This document shows positions 33,525 to 41,389 of a stretch of 64,000 nucleotides of DNA, one piece after another (position 1 is the stretch's first letter; each line of letters begins with the position of its first letter). The position numbers were made by a program, and so were the translations under genes. This stretch comes from JBHIYN01 sp041984235 (GTDB lineage Bacteria > Pseudomonadota > Gammaproteobacteria > Ga0077536). The notes under the pieces are model-generated. The model made no database searches and was not told where the DNA came from. It saw only the letters and a program-made list of their open reading frames with translations. The DNA lies in assembly GCA_041984235.1 (NCBI GenBank), contig JBHIYN010000007.1:124001-188000 (forward strand). The letters run 5' to 3'.

Positions 33525-33932
33525 ATGAAACATTCGCTCAAACTGACCCTCAGTGCCCTCGCCCTGACCACCTGCATGGGCAGCGCCGGCGGCGCCGCAC
33601 TGGTCTCTGACCATACGGTCGCCAGTCATGCGGCGCTGTCCGGCGCCAGCATCAAGGACGGCCGCATCGCCGCGGTGATCAACAACCAGGGTGATGCGAC
33701 CATCGCCGCAGTCAAGGTGCTCGTGCGTTACGACTGGCTGTGGAAAGACGAACTCAACCCGGGCCCGAACAGCCCCGGCTGGAGTGAGATCGTGACCATT
33801 CGCGAGACCATCGCACCCGGGGCGGCGGCACCGTTCGTGTACATCCCCGGCGCGCCCCTGCCGGCGCGTGACGACGGCTGGTTTGCACCCAGTGCGGAGA
33901 TCGTCGGCGTGACCCTGTTCGAGGCGTCCTGA
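33525..33932 (+). CDS. Secreted hypothetical protein
   Basis: A 135-residue protein with a clear signal peptide (MKHSLKLTLSALALTTCMGSAGGAA). The mature part has an immunoglobulin-like strand pattern: GRIAAVINNQGDATIAAVKVLVRYDWLWKDELNPG and APGAAAPFVYIPGAPLPAR, similar to small periplasmic beta-sandwich proteins. GGAGG precedes the ATG. It lies 72 bases after the coiled-coil gene and may be in the same sigma-54 transcript. I do not recognise a family. Confidence 0.65.
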   Translation: MKHSLKLTLSALALTTCMGSAGGAALVSDHTVASHAALSGASIKDGRIAAVINNQGDATIAAVKVLVRYDWLWKDELNPGPNSPGWSEIVTIRETIAPGAAAPFVYIPGAPLPARDDGWFAPSAEIVGVTLFEAS

Positions 33933-34006
33933 GTTTCCGGTGGGCCGGGATCCCCACCCCCGGTCCGGCGCCCACCCCGCCCGGACACCGTCCCGGTTCA
34001 CCGCCT

Positions 34007-34046
34007 GGCCCGGCCCGCTCGATCCCCCGATGGCCGGGCCCTTCTT
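34007..34046 (+). terminator. Possible intrinsic terminator
   Basis: GGCCCGGCC (34007-34015) pairs with GGCCGGGCC (34032-34040), a 9-bp GC-only stem, and is followed by CTTCTT. It comes 75 bases after the secreted protein gene. The T-run is broken, so strength is uncertain. Confidence 0.4.
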
Positions 34047-34123
34047 ACTGCACGCCACCTTACTGCGCGCCACGGCATGACACCCCCGCTGGCGCGCGGT
34101 ACGTCCCCGCCGAGGTCCGATCC

Positions 34124-35494
34124 ATGCCGCTGACTTCCGTCAATCCGCATACCGGTGAACCCATCACCGAAACCGCGACGCTCGATACGTCCACCCTCGA
34201 ATCCGCACTCGCCGCTGCCAGCGCGGCAGGTCCGGCCTGGCGCGCGCAGACCGTGGCGGCGCGCGCGACCCTGCTCGACGACCTGGCGATGCTGATGGAC
34301 GCGCGCCGCGAACGCCTCGCGCGCCTGGTTTCCAGCGAGATGGGCAAATTGAACCGGGAAGCCCTCGCCGAGGTCGACAAGTGCGCCCTGCTGTGCCGCT
34401 ACTACGCACAACACGCGGAAACGTTCCTGGCCGAGGAGCCAGTTGTCAGCGAGGCGCACAAGAGCTGCGTTGTCTACCAGCCGCTCGGCACCGTGCTCGC
34501 GGTGATGCCGTGGAACTTTCCCCTGTGGCAGGTCATGCGCTGCGCGGTTCCGGCATTGACCGCCGGCAACACGGTACTGCTCAAGCATGCCGCCAACGTG
34601 TCGCTGTGCGCGCTGGCCATCCACGAGCTGTTTGCCGATGCCGGCTACGCCGCGGGCGTCTTCCAGACCCTGCTGCTCGGCAGTGAGCACGTGGCGGCAG
34701 TGGTCGAAGACGCGCGGGTGCACGCTGTATCCCTGACCGGCAGCGGCGCCGCGGGGCGCGCAGTGGCGCGCACCGCGGGCGCCGCGCTCAAGAAGGTCGT
34801 GCTGGAGCTCGGTGGTTCGGACCCCTTCATCGTGCTCGAGGATGCTGATCTGGACGCGGCGGCAGACACCGCGGTCCGCGCACGTTTCCAGAATGCCGGC
34901 CAGAGCTGCATCGCCGCCAAGCGCTTCATCGTGCACGAGGATGTCGCCGACGCGTTCGTCGCCGCCTTCGTTGACCGCGCCGCCGAGCTCATCCCCGGCG
35001 ATCCGCTCGACCCGGATACCGGACTCGCTCCCATGGCGCGCCCCGACCTGAGGCAGCGCCTGCACGAGCAGGTCAGCGATGCCATCGGGCGCGGCGCCGC
35101 GCTGCGGCTCGGCGGAGAGCCCGAGAACGGGCCGGGGTTCCATTACCCGGCGACCGTTGTCGATCACGTCGTGCCGGGCATGCGGCTGTGGCACGAGGAG
35201 ACGTTCGGCCCGGCTGCAGCGATCATTCGCGCCGCGCACGAAAGCGACGCGCTCGAAATCGCGAACGCGAGTGACTTCGGACTCGGTGCGAGCGTGTGGA
35301 GCCGCGATGCGAAGCGCGCGGAAGCACTGGCTCGCGAACTCGAGTGCGGCGCGGCCTTCGTCAACGCCATGGTGCGCAGTGATCCACGCTTGCCGTTTGG
35401 CGGAGTCAAGGCATCCGGTCACGGCCGTGAGCTCGCACGGCACGGCCTGCACGAATTCGTCAATGCCAAGACGATGTGGGTCGCCGGCCAGTAA
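34124..35494 (+). CDS. NAD(P)-dependent succinate-semialdehyde dehydrogenase-type aldehyde dehydrogenase
   Basis: A 456-residue aldehyde dehydrogenase: TPGWNFP-type segment VMPWNFPLWQV, the cofactor loop LTGSGAAGRAVA, the general base in LELGGSDPFIVLEDAD and the catalytic Cys in FQNAGQSCIAAKRF, then EETFGPAAAI and the C-terminal MVRSDPRLPFGGVKASGHGREL. The short length and GGVKASGHGREL end fit SSADH enzymes (GabD/Sad type). It oxidises an aldehyde, probably succinate semialdehyde. It stands among stress genes, where aldehyde detoxification is a likely reason. Confidence 0.9.
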   Translation: MPLTSVNPHTGEPITETATLDTSTLESALAAASAAGPAWRAQTVAARATLLDDLAMLMDARRERLARLVSSEMGKLNREALAEVDKCALLCRYYAQHAETFLAEEPVVSEAHKSCVVYQPLGTVLAVMPWNFPLWQVMRCAVPALTAGNTVLLKHAANVSLCALAIHELFADAGYAAGVFQTLLLGSEHVAAVVEDARVHAVSLTGSGAAGRAVARTAGAALKKVVLELGGSDPFIVLEDADLDAAADTAVRARFQNAGQSCIAAKRFIVHEDVADAFVAAFVDRAAELIPGDPLDPDTGLAPMARPDLRQRLHEQVSDAIGRGAALRLGGEPENGPGFHYPATVVDHVVPGMRLWHEETFGPAAAIIRAAHESDALEIANASDFGLGASVWSRDAKRAEALARELECGAAFVNAMVRSDPRLPFGGVKASGHGRELARHGLHEFVNAKTMWVAGQ

Positions 35495-35519
35495 ACCTTG
35501 CAATCGGTCGTAAGGTTTT
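35493..35519 (+). terminator. Possible terminator at the end of the aldehyde dehydrogenase gene
   Basis: AAACCTT (35493-35499) pairs with AAGGTTT (35512-35518) around a 12-base loop and ends in TTTT. It overlaps the stop codon. The loop also carries the dyad-like sequence at 35498-35514, so the same bases may serve a regulator instead. Confidence 0.35.
35498..35514. promoter_or_regulatory. Dyad-like site upstream of the EF-hand gene promoter
   Basis: TTGCAATCGGTCGTAAG is close to the site at 28930 (CAATCG-TTTGTAA versus CAATCG-GTCGTAA) and lies about 69 bp before the -24 element at 35575. Confidence 0.4.
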
Positions 35520-35573
35520 CAGCCGATGCGGGGCGCTTACGCCGAGCGCGGCCCCTACGGCGCCCGCCTTCGC

Positions 35574-35590
35574 CGGCATGACCATTGCAA
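35574..35590 (+). promoter_or_regulatory. Sigma-54-like promoter of the EF-hand gene
   Basis: CGGCATGACCATTGCAA keeps GG (35575-35576) and GC (35587-35588) 10 bases apart and the TTGCAA -12 part; two bases of the -24 part differ from consensus. Transcription would begin near 35600, 24 bases before the GTG. Confidence 0.5.
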
Positions 35591-35623
35591 CATCCCGGCT
35601 ATAGCCAACCGAAGGAGCATATC

Positions 35624-36034
35624 GTGAACAGACACACCGCTACCGGCTCGCTCACCCTGGCCATCGTCATCGGTGGCGCCTGCGTCCTGCCGGCCGCCGC
35701 CGCACAATTGCCGGCCAGCCCGCACCAGGCAAACGCGATCGAGGACGTAACGCCCAAGGCCGCGCCGCCGGCGTCCGTGACCTCCGGCCTGAGTGCCAGT
35801 GAGCATCAGGAGCTCGCGCTGCGACAGTTCGAGGCGGCGGACACCAACCAGGACGGCATGCTCAGCAAGGACGAGTACAGCCGTTACATGACTGCACGCG
35901 CCGCGCAGATGTACGCGCACGACCTGCATGCACCGGAACGCCACGGTGCGGACGCCAGGGGCCCGCGCGACCGCACTGCCAGCGACGCGGACGCCGCACC
36001 CGTCGCCGCCACCGATCCCAGCGTGGCGGACTGA
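35624..36034 (+). CDS. Secreted EF-hand protein
   Basis: A 136-residue protein with a signal peptide ending PAAAA. It has one well-formed EF-hand loop, DTNQDGMLSKDEY (DxNxDG-x5-E), near residue 74, followed by a His/Asp-rich unstructured tail. The start is a GTG at 35624, chosen because GAAGGAGC is just before it and the signal peptide begins there. It probably binds calcium in the periplasm. A sigma-54-like promoter precedes it. Confidence 0.75.
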   Translation: MNRHTATGSLTLAIVIGGACVLPAAAAQLPASPHQANAIEDVTPKAAPPASVTSGLSASEHQELALRQFEAADTNQDGMLSKDEYSRYMTARAAQMYAHDLHAPERHGADARGPRDRTASDADAAPVAATDPSVAD

Positions 36035-36143
36035 GCCCCTGCGCCGGCCGGGCGATGACGTCCGTCCGGCGCGCTATCCGGCCGCAGCGCTGGCAATGGG
36101 CCGCGCTCCGGCTGCGCAGCCATCGACTTACGAGGAGAACCCC

Positions 36144-36386
36144 ATGACCACACCGAAACAGACACCCCGCAACCAGGGCGAAGGCAACCGTGAGGCCGCG
36201 GAGCGCTACAACGAGGCGCAGCGCCGCTTCGTCGATGACGGCAAGGTCGGGCGCGCGGCATCGGAAACCACCACCCTTACCCGCGAGGAACGCGAACGCG
36301 ACCGGCAGGCCGAGGAGACCGGGCGTGCGCGGGCGCGCGAGAAGGACCCTGCCGTGGTCCGCGACCACCACGAAAGCACGTCCTGA
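36144..36386 (+). CDS. Small hydrophilic stress-type protein
   Basis: An 80-residue protein almost without hydrophobic residues: MTTPKQTPRNQGEGNREAAERYNEAQRRFVDDGKVGRAA, then a Glu/Arg-rich helix and an Asp/His tail. Its composition is that of an intrinsically disordered, hydrophilin-like protein, of a kind common in proteobacterial stress clusters. GAGGAGA precedes the ATG. No known domain; function not assigned. Confidence 0.65.
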   Translation: MTTPKQTPRNQGEGNREAAERYNEAQRRFVDDGKVGRAASETTTLTREERERDRQAEETGRARAREKDPAVVRDHHESTS

Positions 36387-36507
36387 TCCGTGCTGCTGTC
36401 CCTCGCCGACCGGGTTGGACGCCTGCGAGCGGCGGCCCTGGATGACAGCGCCGCCCCGCGCATCGCCGGCGGCGCTGCTCTTGCGTCCGGCGAGGCACGG
36501 TGAAAGC

Positions 36508-36978
36508 ATGACCGTCATGAGCCAGCCACGTCCCATCAGCGAGACCCAGCTCGCCCTGTTCAAGCCCTTCATGCGCTGCTTTACGCGGCTCAACGTGCTC
36601 GCCTACAAGTGCTCCGGCGGGCTCGTCATGGGGCATTTCATGGGGCGGCCCATCTGCCTGGTGCGCATGACCGGCGCGAAGTCGGGTCTCAGCCGCGAGA
36701 TCCCGCTGATGTACGTGCCCTACGAGGACGGCGTCATCCTGGTCGCGTCGATGGGCGGTGCACCGCGGCACCCCACCTGGTACTACAACCTCCTCGCGCA
36801 TCCGCGCATCGAGGTCACCGTCGGCAGCAAACGCATGGCGCTGGTCGCGCACCTCGCGAGCGCGGAAGAGAAAGCCCGGGTGTGGCCGCTGTGCGTCGAG
36901 CACTACCCCGACTATGCGCTCTACCAGCAGCGTACCGAGCGCGACATCCCGGTGTTCATCTGCCGGCCCGAGGACTGA
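36508..36978 (+). CDS. Deazaflavin-dependent (Ddn-like) nitroreductase family protein
   Basis: A 156-residue split-barrel protein: CLVRMTGAKSGLSREIPLMYVPYEDGVILVASMGGAPRHPTWYYNLLAHPRIEVTVGSKRMAL shows the family's TxGAKSG, PLMYV and HP-WYYNL blocks. Relatives bind F420 or FMN and reduce small molecules. Together with several LLM proteins it raises the question whether the host makes F420, which cannot be settled here. Starts at 36508 or 36517 are both possible. Confidence 0.82.
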   Translation: MTVMSQPRPISETQLALFKPFMRCFTRLNVLAYKCSGGLVMGHFMGRPICLVRMTGAKSGLSREIPLMYVPYEDGVILVASMGGAPRHPTWYYNLLAHPRIEVTVGSKRMALVAHLASAEEKARVWPLCVEHYPDYALYQQRTERDIPVFICRPED

Positions 36979-36982
36979 TGCG

Positions 36983-38233
36983 CTAGTCGGTCTGCACGCC
37001 GGCGCGCACCAGCCGGCCCATGGCCTCGTTGAAGGTCGAGCTCATGTCGATGTCGTCGCCGCCGCCATCGGCGCCGTCAGGGCCGCGTGACCAGAGTCTG
37101 AAAGCGAGGCCGCCCGCATTGGGGCTGCCCGACCAGAGACCGCCATCGATATCGTTCAGCAGCAGCGTTGCCGGGAGTCCCTGCGGGTCGTACCTGATCG
37201 GTCTGCCCCAGGCATCCTGCACCTCCGCCTGGGACAGGTCGAAATCCAGCCAGGGCACGGTGCCGTCGCCAGTTGAGTCCTCGAGTCCATCCGCATTGGT
37301 GTCCGAGCCGAGAACGCGTCGACTGAAATTTCGCGTCATCCACGACGTCGCATCGATGGCGACAAAACCGTAGATCACATCCTCGATCCGCTGCAGCCGC
37401 TCCAGGGTCAGCGCGCGCTTGGTCTGCACCTCGTCCATGGCCGCCAGCGGCAGCAGCAGGTCGTCCTCGGTGTAGACGCGAACGATGTCGTCGAACGGCG
37501 TCGCGGCGTCCTCCGAGTACTCGCGCGCGGCGAGGAAGATGTCGGCGTCCTGGTTGTCGTTCTCGGCCAGCGCGGTGGCAACCGGCAGCGGCAGGCGCGC
37601 GCCGTCCAGGGTGTAGGCGCCGCTGCCGTTGGGGCCGGCCGAGATCAGGGCGGCCACGCCCTGGTTCACGATCCGGCTGCGCGCCGGCAGGCTGGCGTCG
37701 TCATCGGCCTTGTCCCACAGCTCAATCTCGTTGCTGCCGTCGTCGAGCGACCACACGCCGTTGGTCAGCGAGCCGGTCAGCGCCGCGCTGCCGACCACCA
37801 CGAAGTAGAGCTGGTTGTCCCAGCCGTCGCTGATCGCGCGCGGCTGCGCGCCCAGGTCCAGCGCCGGCAGGGTGCCCCAGAACAGGCCGGTGCCGGCGAT
37901 GGCCTGGCCCGCGTCGCAGCCGCCGCCCGGCCCGCCCGCGCTCGCTTCGCGGGCGTAGCCGGTGTCGTCGGCAGCCAGCGTCGGGTCCGCCGGGCACGGC
38001 AGGCGCCCGTTGCGCGCGACGAAAGCCTGCAGCAACAGCTCGGCCGAGGCCAGGTTGCGGTTGGTCTCCTTGATCTTGGTGTTGATGCGCAGGGCGCCGA
38101 AGCTGGCCACGGCGCCCGCTACCAGCAGGCCGATGATGGCGGTGACGATGGCCAGTTCGACCAGGGTGAAGCCGCGCACGCGCGCGGCGCCGGCCCGGCG
38201 GCGGGAAGATCGGTAACGCGCGCGGCTGCTCAT
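36983..38233 (-). CDS. Prepilin-type pseudopilin-like protein with long globular region
   Basis: A 416-residue protein with a basic leader and the prepilin peptidase site G^FTLVE, followed by the hydrophobic helix LAIVTAIIGLLVAGAVASFGALR. The remaining 370 residues are much longer than a normal pseudopilin and hold the block LPCPADPTLAADDTGYA and several Asp-rich stretches (SDTNADGLEDSTGDG, which looks like a calcium loop). It would be processed by PilD and inserted in a pilus or type II secretion filament. No other pilus genes are nearby. Confidence 0.8.
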   Translation of the reverse strand: MSSRARYRSSRRRAGAARVRGFTLVELAIVTAIIGLLVAGAVASFGALRINTKIKETNRNLASAELLLQAFVARNGRLPCPADPTLAADDTGYAREASAGGPGGGCDAGQAIAGTGLFWGTLPALDLGAQPRAISDGWDNQLYFVVVGSAALTGSLTNGVWSLDDGSNEIELWDKADDDASLPARSRIVNQGVAALISAGPNGSGAYTLDGARLPLPVATALAENDNQDADIFLAAREYSEDAATPFDDIVRVYTEDDLLLPLAAMDEVQTKRALTLERLQRIEDVIYGFVAIDATSWMTRNFSRRVLGSDTNADGLEDSTGDGTVPWLDFDLSQAEVQDAWGRPIRYDPQGLPATLLLNDIDGGLWSGSPNAGGLAFRLWSRGPDGADGGGDDIDMSSTFNEAMGRLVRAGVQTD

Positions 38234-38348
38234 CGCGCGGACTATACCCGCTGGCCGGTGGAAAATCGCGGCACCGGCACGCGCTTTCGACCCGCACACG
38301 CGGTGCGGCCTATACTGGACACACTCCGCAGCCGGCGGGTCCCGCACC

Positions 38349-39584
38349 ATGGATCACGACACCCAGCTCCGTATCCTCGACGAGTTGCTCGCCATGCTCC
38401 GGCAGGGCACCACCTGCGATGCCGGCGCGGTGGCGGTCAACCCGGCGAGCGCCTACACCGAACCCGGGCTGGCGGCGCGCGAGTGGCAGACCCTGTTCCG
38501 CGAACACCCGCAGCTCGTCGGCCTGTCCGGTGACCTGCCGGCGCCCGGCAGCTGGCTCGCGCTCGACGATTTTGGCGTGCCGGTGCTCGCCACGCGCGGC
38601 GAGGACGGCCGCTTTCGGGCGTTCGTCAACGCCTGCCGGCACCGCGCGACGCGCCTCGCCGAGTGCGGACGTGGCCGCGCCAAACGCTTCGTGTGCCCCT
38701 TCCACGGCTGGACCTACGCCGCCGACGGCACGCTCGCAGGGGTGCCCGAGGCGCAGCAGTTCGGCGCCCTCGATCGCGACCGCCACGGCCTCGTCGAGCT
38801 GCCCGCAGCCGAGCGCCACGGCCTGCTGTGGGTGCATCCGCAGCCGGGCGGCGCGCTCGACGTCGATGAGCTGCTCGGCGCGCTGGGTCCCGAGCTCGCC
38901 GGCTGGCACGCCGGCGACCGCGTGCAGCGCGCGGACAAGACCCTGTCGATGGCGATGAACTGGAAGCTCGCCAATGACACCTTCGGCGAGACCTACCATT
39001 TCGCCCGCCTGCACCGCGACACCCTGGGACGGCTGTTCCATGGCGACGCGCTCGCCTACGAGACGTTCGGGCGCCACCATCGCGCGGTGTTCCCGGCGCG
39101 CTCGATCGCGCGCCTGCGCGGCAAGCCTCGCGCCGACTGGCGCATCGACCATGTCACCACCGTGCTCTATTACCTGTTCCCCAACGTGCAGATCACGATG
39201 TCGGAACGCCAGATCACGCTGTTCCGCATCTACCCCGTACCGGGCCGGCCCGGGCGCTCGCGCACCCGGGTCAGTCATTACTTCAGCGCCGCGGCGCTGG
39301 AGCAGGTGGCCAGCGGCAGCAAGACCGTGATCGACGCCAGCAACGTCTACGATCTCTCGGCGCGCGACGGCAACGCCATCGTCGCCGTCGAGGCCGCGAT
39401 GGAGATCCTCGACTCGACCGTCGAGCACGAGGACTTCCACATGGCCGAGCTGACCCAGGCCGGGGTCGCCAGCGGCGCCGTGGAGCAGCTCGTGTTCGGC
39501 CGTAACGAGGCGCCGCTGCAGCATTTCCACGACACCTTCCGCGCTGCCCTGGGCCAGCCGCCGCTGCCGCGGCTGGCGAGCTGA
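38349..39584 (+). CDS. Rieske-type aromatic-ring-hydroxylating oxygenase alpha subunit
   Basis: A 411-residue protein. The Rieske [2Fe-2S] ligands are in NACRHRATRLAECG (CxH) and FVCPFHGWTY (CxxH), residues about 95-125. The mononuclear iron domain shows NDTFGETYHFARLHRD, containing the bridging Asp/Glu region and the His ligands, and a late Asp. It would hydroxylate an aromatic or amine compound using electrons from a reductase that is not in the window. No beta subunit is next to it, so it is probably an alpha-only type. It is divergent from the pseudopilin gene. Confidence 0.88.
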   Translation: MDHDTQLRILDELLAMLRQGTTCDAGAVAVNPASAYTEPGLAAREWQTLFREHPQLVGLSGDLPAPGSWLALDDFGVPVLATRGEDGRFRAFVNACRHRATRLAECGRGRAKRFVCPFHGWTYAADGTLAGVPEAQQFGALDRDRHGLVELPAAERHGLLWVHPQPGGALDVDELLGALGPELAGWHAGDRVQRADKTLSMAMNWKLANDTFGETYHFARLHRDTLGRLFHGDALAYETFGRHHRAVFPARSIARLRGKPRADWRIDHVTTVLYYLFPNVQITMSERQITLFRIYPVPGRPGRSRTRVSHYFSAAALEQVASGSKTVIDASNVYDLSARDGNAIVAVEAAMEILDSTVEHEDFHMAELTQAGVASGAVEQLVFGRNEAPLQHFHDTFRAALGQPPLPRLAS

Positions 39585-39696
39585 AAGGCCTCTCCCGGGG
39601 CCGACAGGCGCTTGACCCGGGTCAGGCGGCAGCGGCGCGGCGTGCTGCTAGAATGGCGCGCGCCCGAACCGAACAACCGCATTGCCGAGGACAACC

Positions 39697-40590
39697 GTGA
39701 GCCATTTCGAACAGCAACTCGAGAAATTCCGCACCGCCGACGGCTTCATCGCCGCACTCGACCAGAGTGGCGGCAGTACGCCCAAGGCCCTCAAGCTCTA
39801 CGGCATCGGCGAGGACGCCTGGTCGAACGACGACGAGATGTTCGCCATCGTTCACCAGATGCGTGCGCGCATCATCACCAGCCCCGCCTTCGGCGGCGAC
39901 CGCATCCTCGCCGCGATCCTGTTCGAGAACACCATGGACCGCGACATCGAGGGCAAACCGACCGCGGAGTACCTGTGGACGCAGAAGCAGGTCGTGCCGA
40001 TCCTGAAGGTCGACAAGGGCCTCGCCGAGGAGGCCGATGGCGTGCAGCTCATGAAGCCGATGCCGGATCTCGACGCGCTGCTCGCGCGCGCCAGGGACAA
40101 GGGCATCTTCGGCACCAAGATGCGCTCGGTCATCAAGCAGGCCAACGCCGGCGGCATCGAGGCCGTGGTCGCCCAGCAGTTCGAGATCGGACGTCGCATC
40201 GTGGCGGCCGGCCTGGTTCCCATCATCGAGCCCGAGGTCGACATCCACTGCCCCGACAAGGCCGAAGCCGAGAAGCTGCTCAAGGCCGCCATCCTCGCCG
40301 AGCTCGACAAGCTCGGCGCCGATCAGCTCGTGATGCTGAAGCTGACCCTGCCCGAGGTCGACAACTTCTACGCCGACTGCGTGAAACACCCCAACGTGCT
40401 CAAGGTCGTCGCGCTCTCCGGCGGCTACTCGCGCGAGGAAGCCAACGCGCGCCTGGCGAAGCAGAACGGGGTCGTCGCGAGTTTCTCACGGGCGCTCACC
40501 GAAGGCCTCTCGGCGCAGCAGACCGATGCCGAGTTCAATGCCATGCTCGACGCGGCCATCGGCGCGATCTTCGACGCGTCGAAGACCTAA
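39697..40590 (+). CDS. fda: Class I fructose-bisphosphate aldolase
   Basis: A 297-residue Schiff-base aldolase. It has DGFIAALDQSGGSTPKAL at the N-terminus, RIITSPAFGGDRILAAILFENTMDRDI, the active Lys region VVPILKVDKGL, IIEPEVDIHCPDK and LKLTLPEVDNFY, then VVALSGGYSREEAN. It cleaves fructose-1,6-bisphosphate in glycolysis/gluconeogenesis. The GTG at 39697 is preferred, with GAGG upstream; a TTG at 39682 in frame is less likely. It ends 5 bases before a large palindrome. Confidence 0.93.
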   Translation: MSHFEQQLEKFRTADGFIAALDQSGGSTPKALKLYGIGEDAWSNDDEMFAIVHQMRARIITSPAFGGDRILAAILFENTMDRDIEGKPTAEYLWTQKQVVPILKVDKGLAEEADGVQLMKPMPDLDALLARARDKGIFGTKMRSVIKQANAGGIEAVVAQQFEIGRRIVAAGLVPIIEPEVDIHCPDKAEAEKLLKAAILAELDKLGADQLVMLKLTLPEVDNFYADCVKHPNVLKVVALSGGYSREEANARLAKQNGVVASFSRALTEGLSAQQTDAEFNAMLDAAIGAIFDASKT

Positions 40591-40595
40591 CGAAA

Positions 40596-40674
40596 AGGGG
40601 ACATCCCACATTTCTAAGTTGCTGATTTCCGGCTGCGCCGGAAATCAGCAACTTAGAAATGTGGGATGTCCCCT
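40596..40674. repeat. 79-bp inverted repeat with perfect 38-bp arms
   Basis: The left arm (40596-40633) and right arm (40637-40674) are perfect reverse complements around a 3-base loop TGC. The arms are AT-richer than the neighbouring genes and begin AGGGGACATCCCACATTTCT. It fills the gap between the convergent aldolase and spermidine synthase-like genes and covers two bases of the latter's stop. It may act as a bidirectional terminator, but arms of this length and sequence look more like a small palindromic mobile repeat (REP/MITE type). No second copy is visible in the window. Confidence 0.85.
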
Positions 40675-41389
40675 ATTCCGCGAGGTAGATGGTGCAGCTC
40701 GCCGGCTGCCCGGTATAGGGATTGTCGAAGCGCACGATCTCGGCGCTGACGGTGCCGAACACCGCTTCGAGCTCGGTGCGGAAGGCCGCGTCCGGCGGAT
40801 CGTTCGACCACATCGCGAACACGCCGCCCGGCGCCAGGTGCCGGGCCAGGCGCGACAGCCCGGTGCGGGTGTAGAAGTCGTCACCGTCCGCACCCAGCCG
40901 GTGGCGCGGCGAGTGATCGATGTCGAGCAGCACGGCGTCGAAGCAGCGCCCCGGCTGCTCGTGATCGAAGCCCTCGGCCGATAAGCCCAGGGCGAAGAAA
41001 TCACCGCATACCAGGCGGCAGCGCGGATCCGCGCACAGCCCCTCGCCGAGCGGCACCAGCCCGCGCCGGTGCCAGTCGATGACGGGCGCCAACGCCTCGA
41101 TCACCACGAGCTCGGCGACTGACGGGCCCGCCAGCGCCGCGTGCGCGGTGTAACCCAGGCCGAGGCCCCCGACCACCACCGCCGGTTGCGCCGCGCCGAC
41201 GCGCGCCAGCGCCAGCGTTGCCAGCGCGCGTTCACCGACCGTGAACAGGCTCGACATGAGGAACTCGTCACCGAGCACGACCTCGTAGACCAGGGCGTCG
41301 TCCAGGCGCGGCTCGCGGCGGCGGCGCAGGCTGAGCTCGCCGAGCGCGGTATTGCGATAGTCGAGCTCCTGGAAGCGGGGCGCGCTCAT
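40673..41389 (-). CDS. Spermidine synthase-like (polyamine aminopropyltransferase fold) protein
   Basis: A 238-residue Rossmann methyltransferase-fold protein: VVVGGLGLGYTAHAALAGPSVAELVVIEALAPVIDWHRRGL is the SAM/decarboxy-SAM site, CRLVCGDFFALG the second loop, and FDAVLLDIDHSPRHRLG the place of the catalytic Asp region. It lacks the N-terminal beta domain of true spermidine synthases, so the reaction may differ. The ATG overlaps the stop of the MATE gene (ATGA), placing both in one operon. Its own stop lies inside the palindrome. Confidence 0.78.
   Translation of the reverse strand: MSAPRFQELDYRNTALGELSLRRRREPRLDDALVYEVVLGDEFLMSSLFTVGERALATLALARVGAAQPAVVVGGLGLGYTAHAALAGPSVAELVVIEALAPVIDWHRRGLVPLGEGLCADPRCRLVCGDFFALGLSAEGFDHEQPGRCFDAVLLDIDHSPRHRLGADGDDFYTRTGLSRLARHLAPGGVFAMWSNDPPDAAFRTELEAVFGTVSAEIVRFDNPYTGQPASCTIYLAE

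Noticed and set aside
36081..36100. Sigma-54-like sequence TGGCAATGGGCCGC before the hydrophilic protein at 36144
   Set aside because: GG and GC are 9 bases apart, not 10, and the TTGC part is absent.
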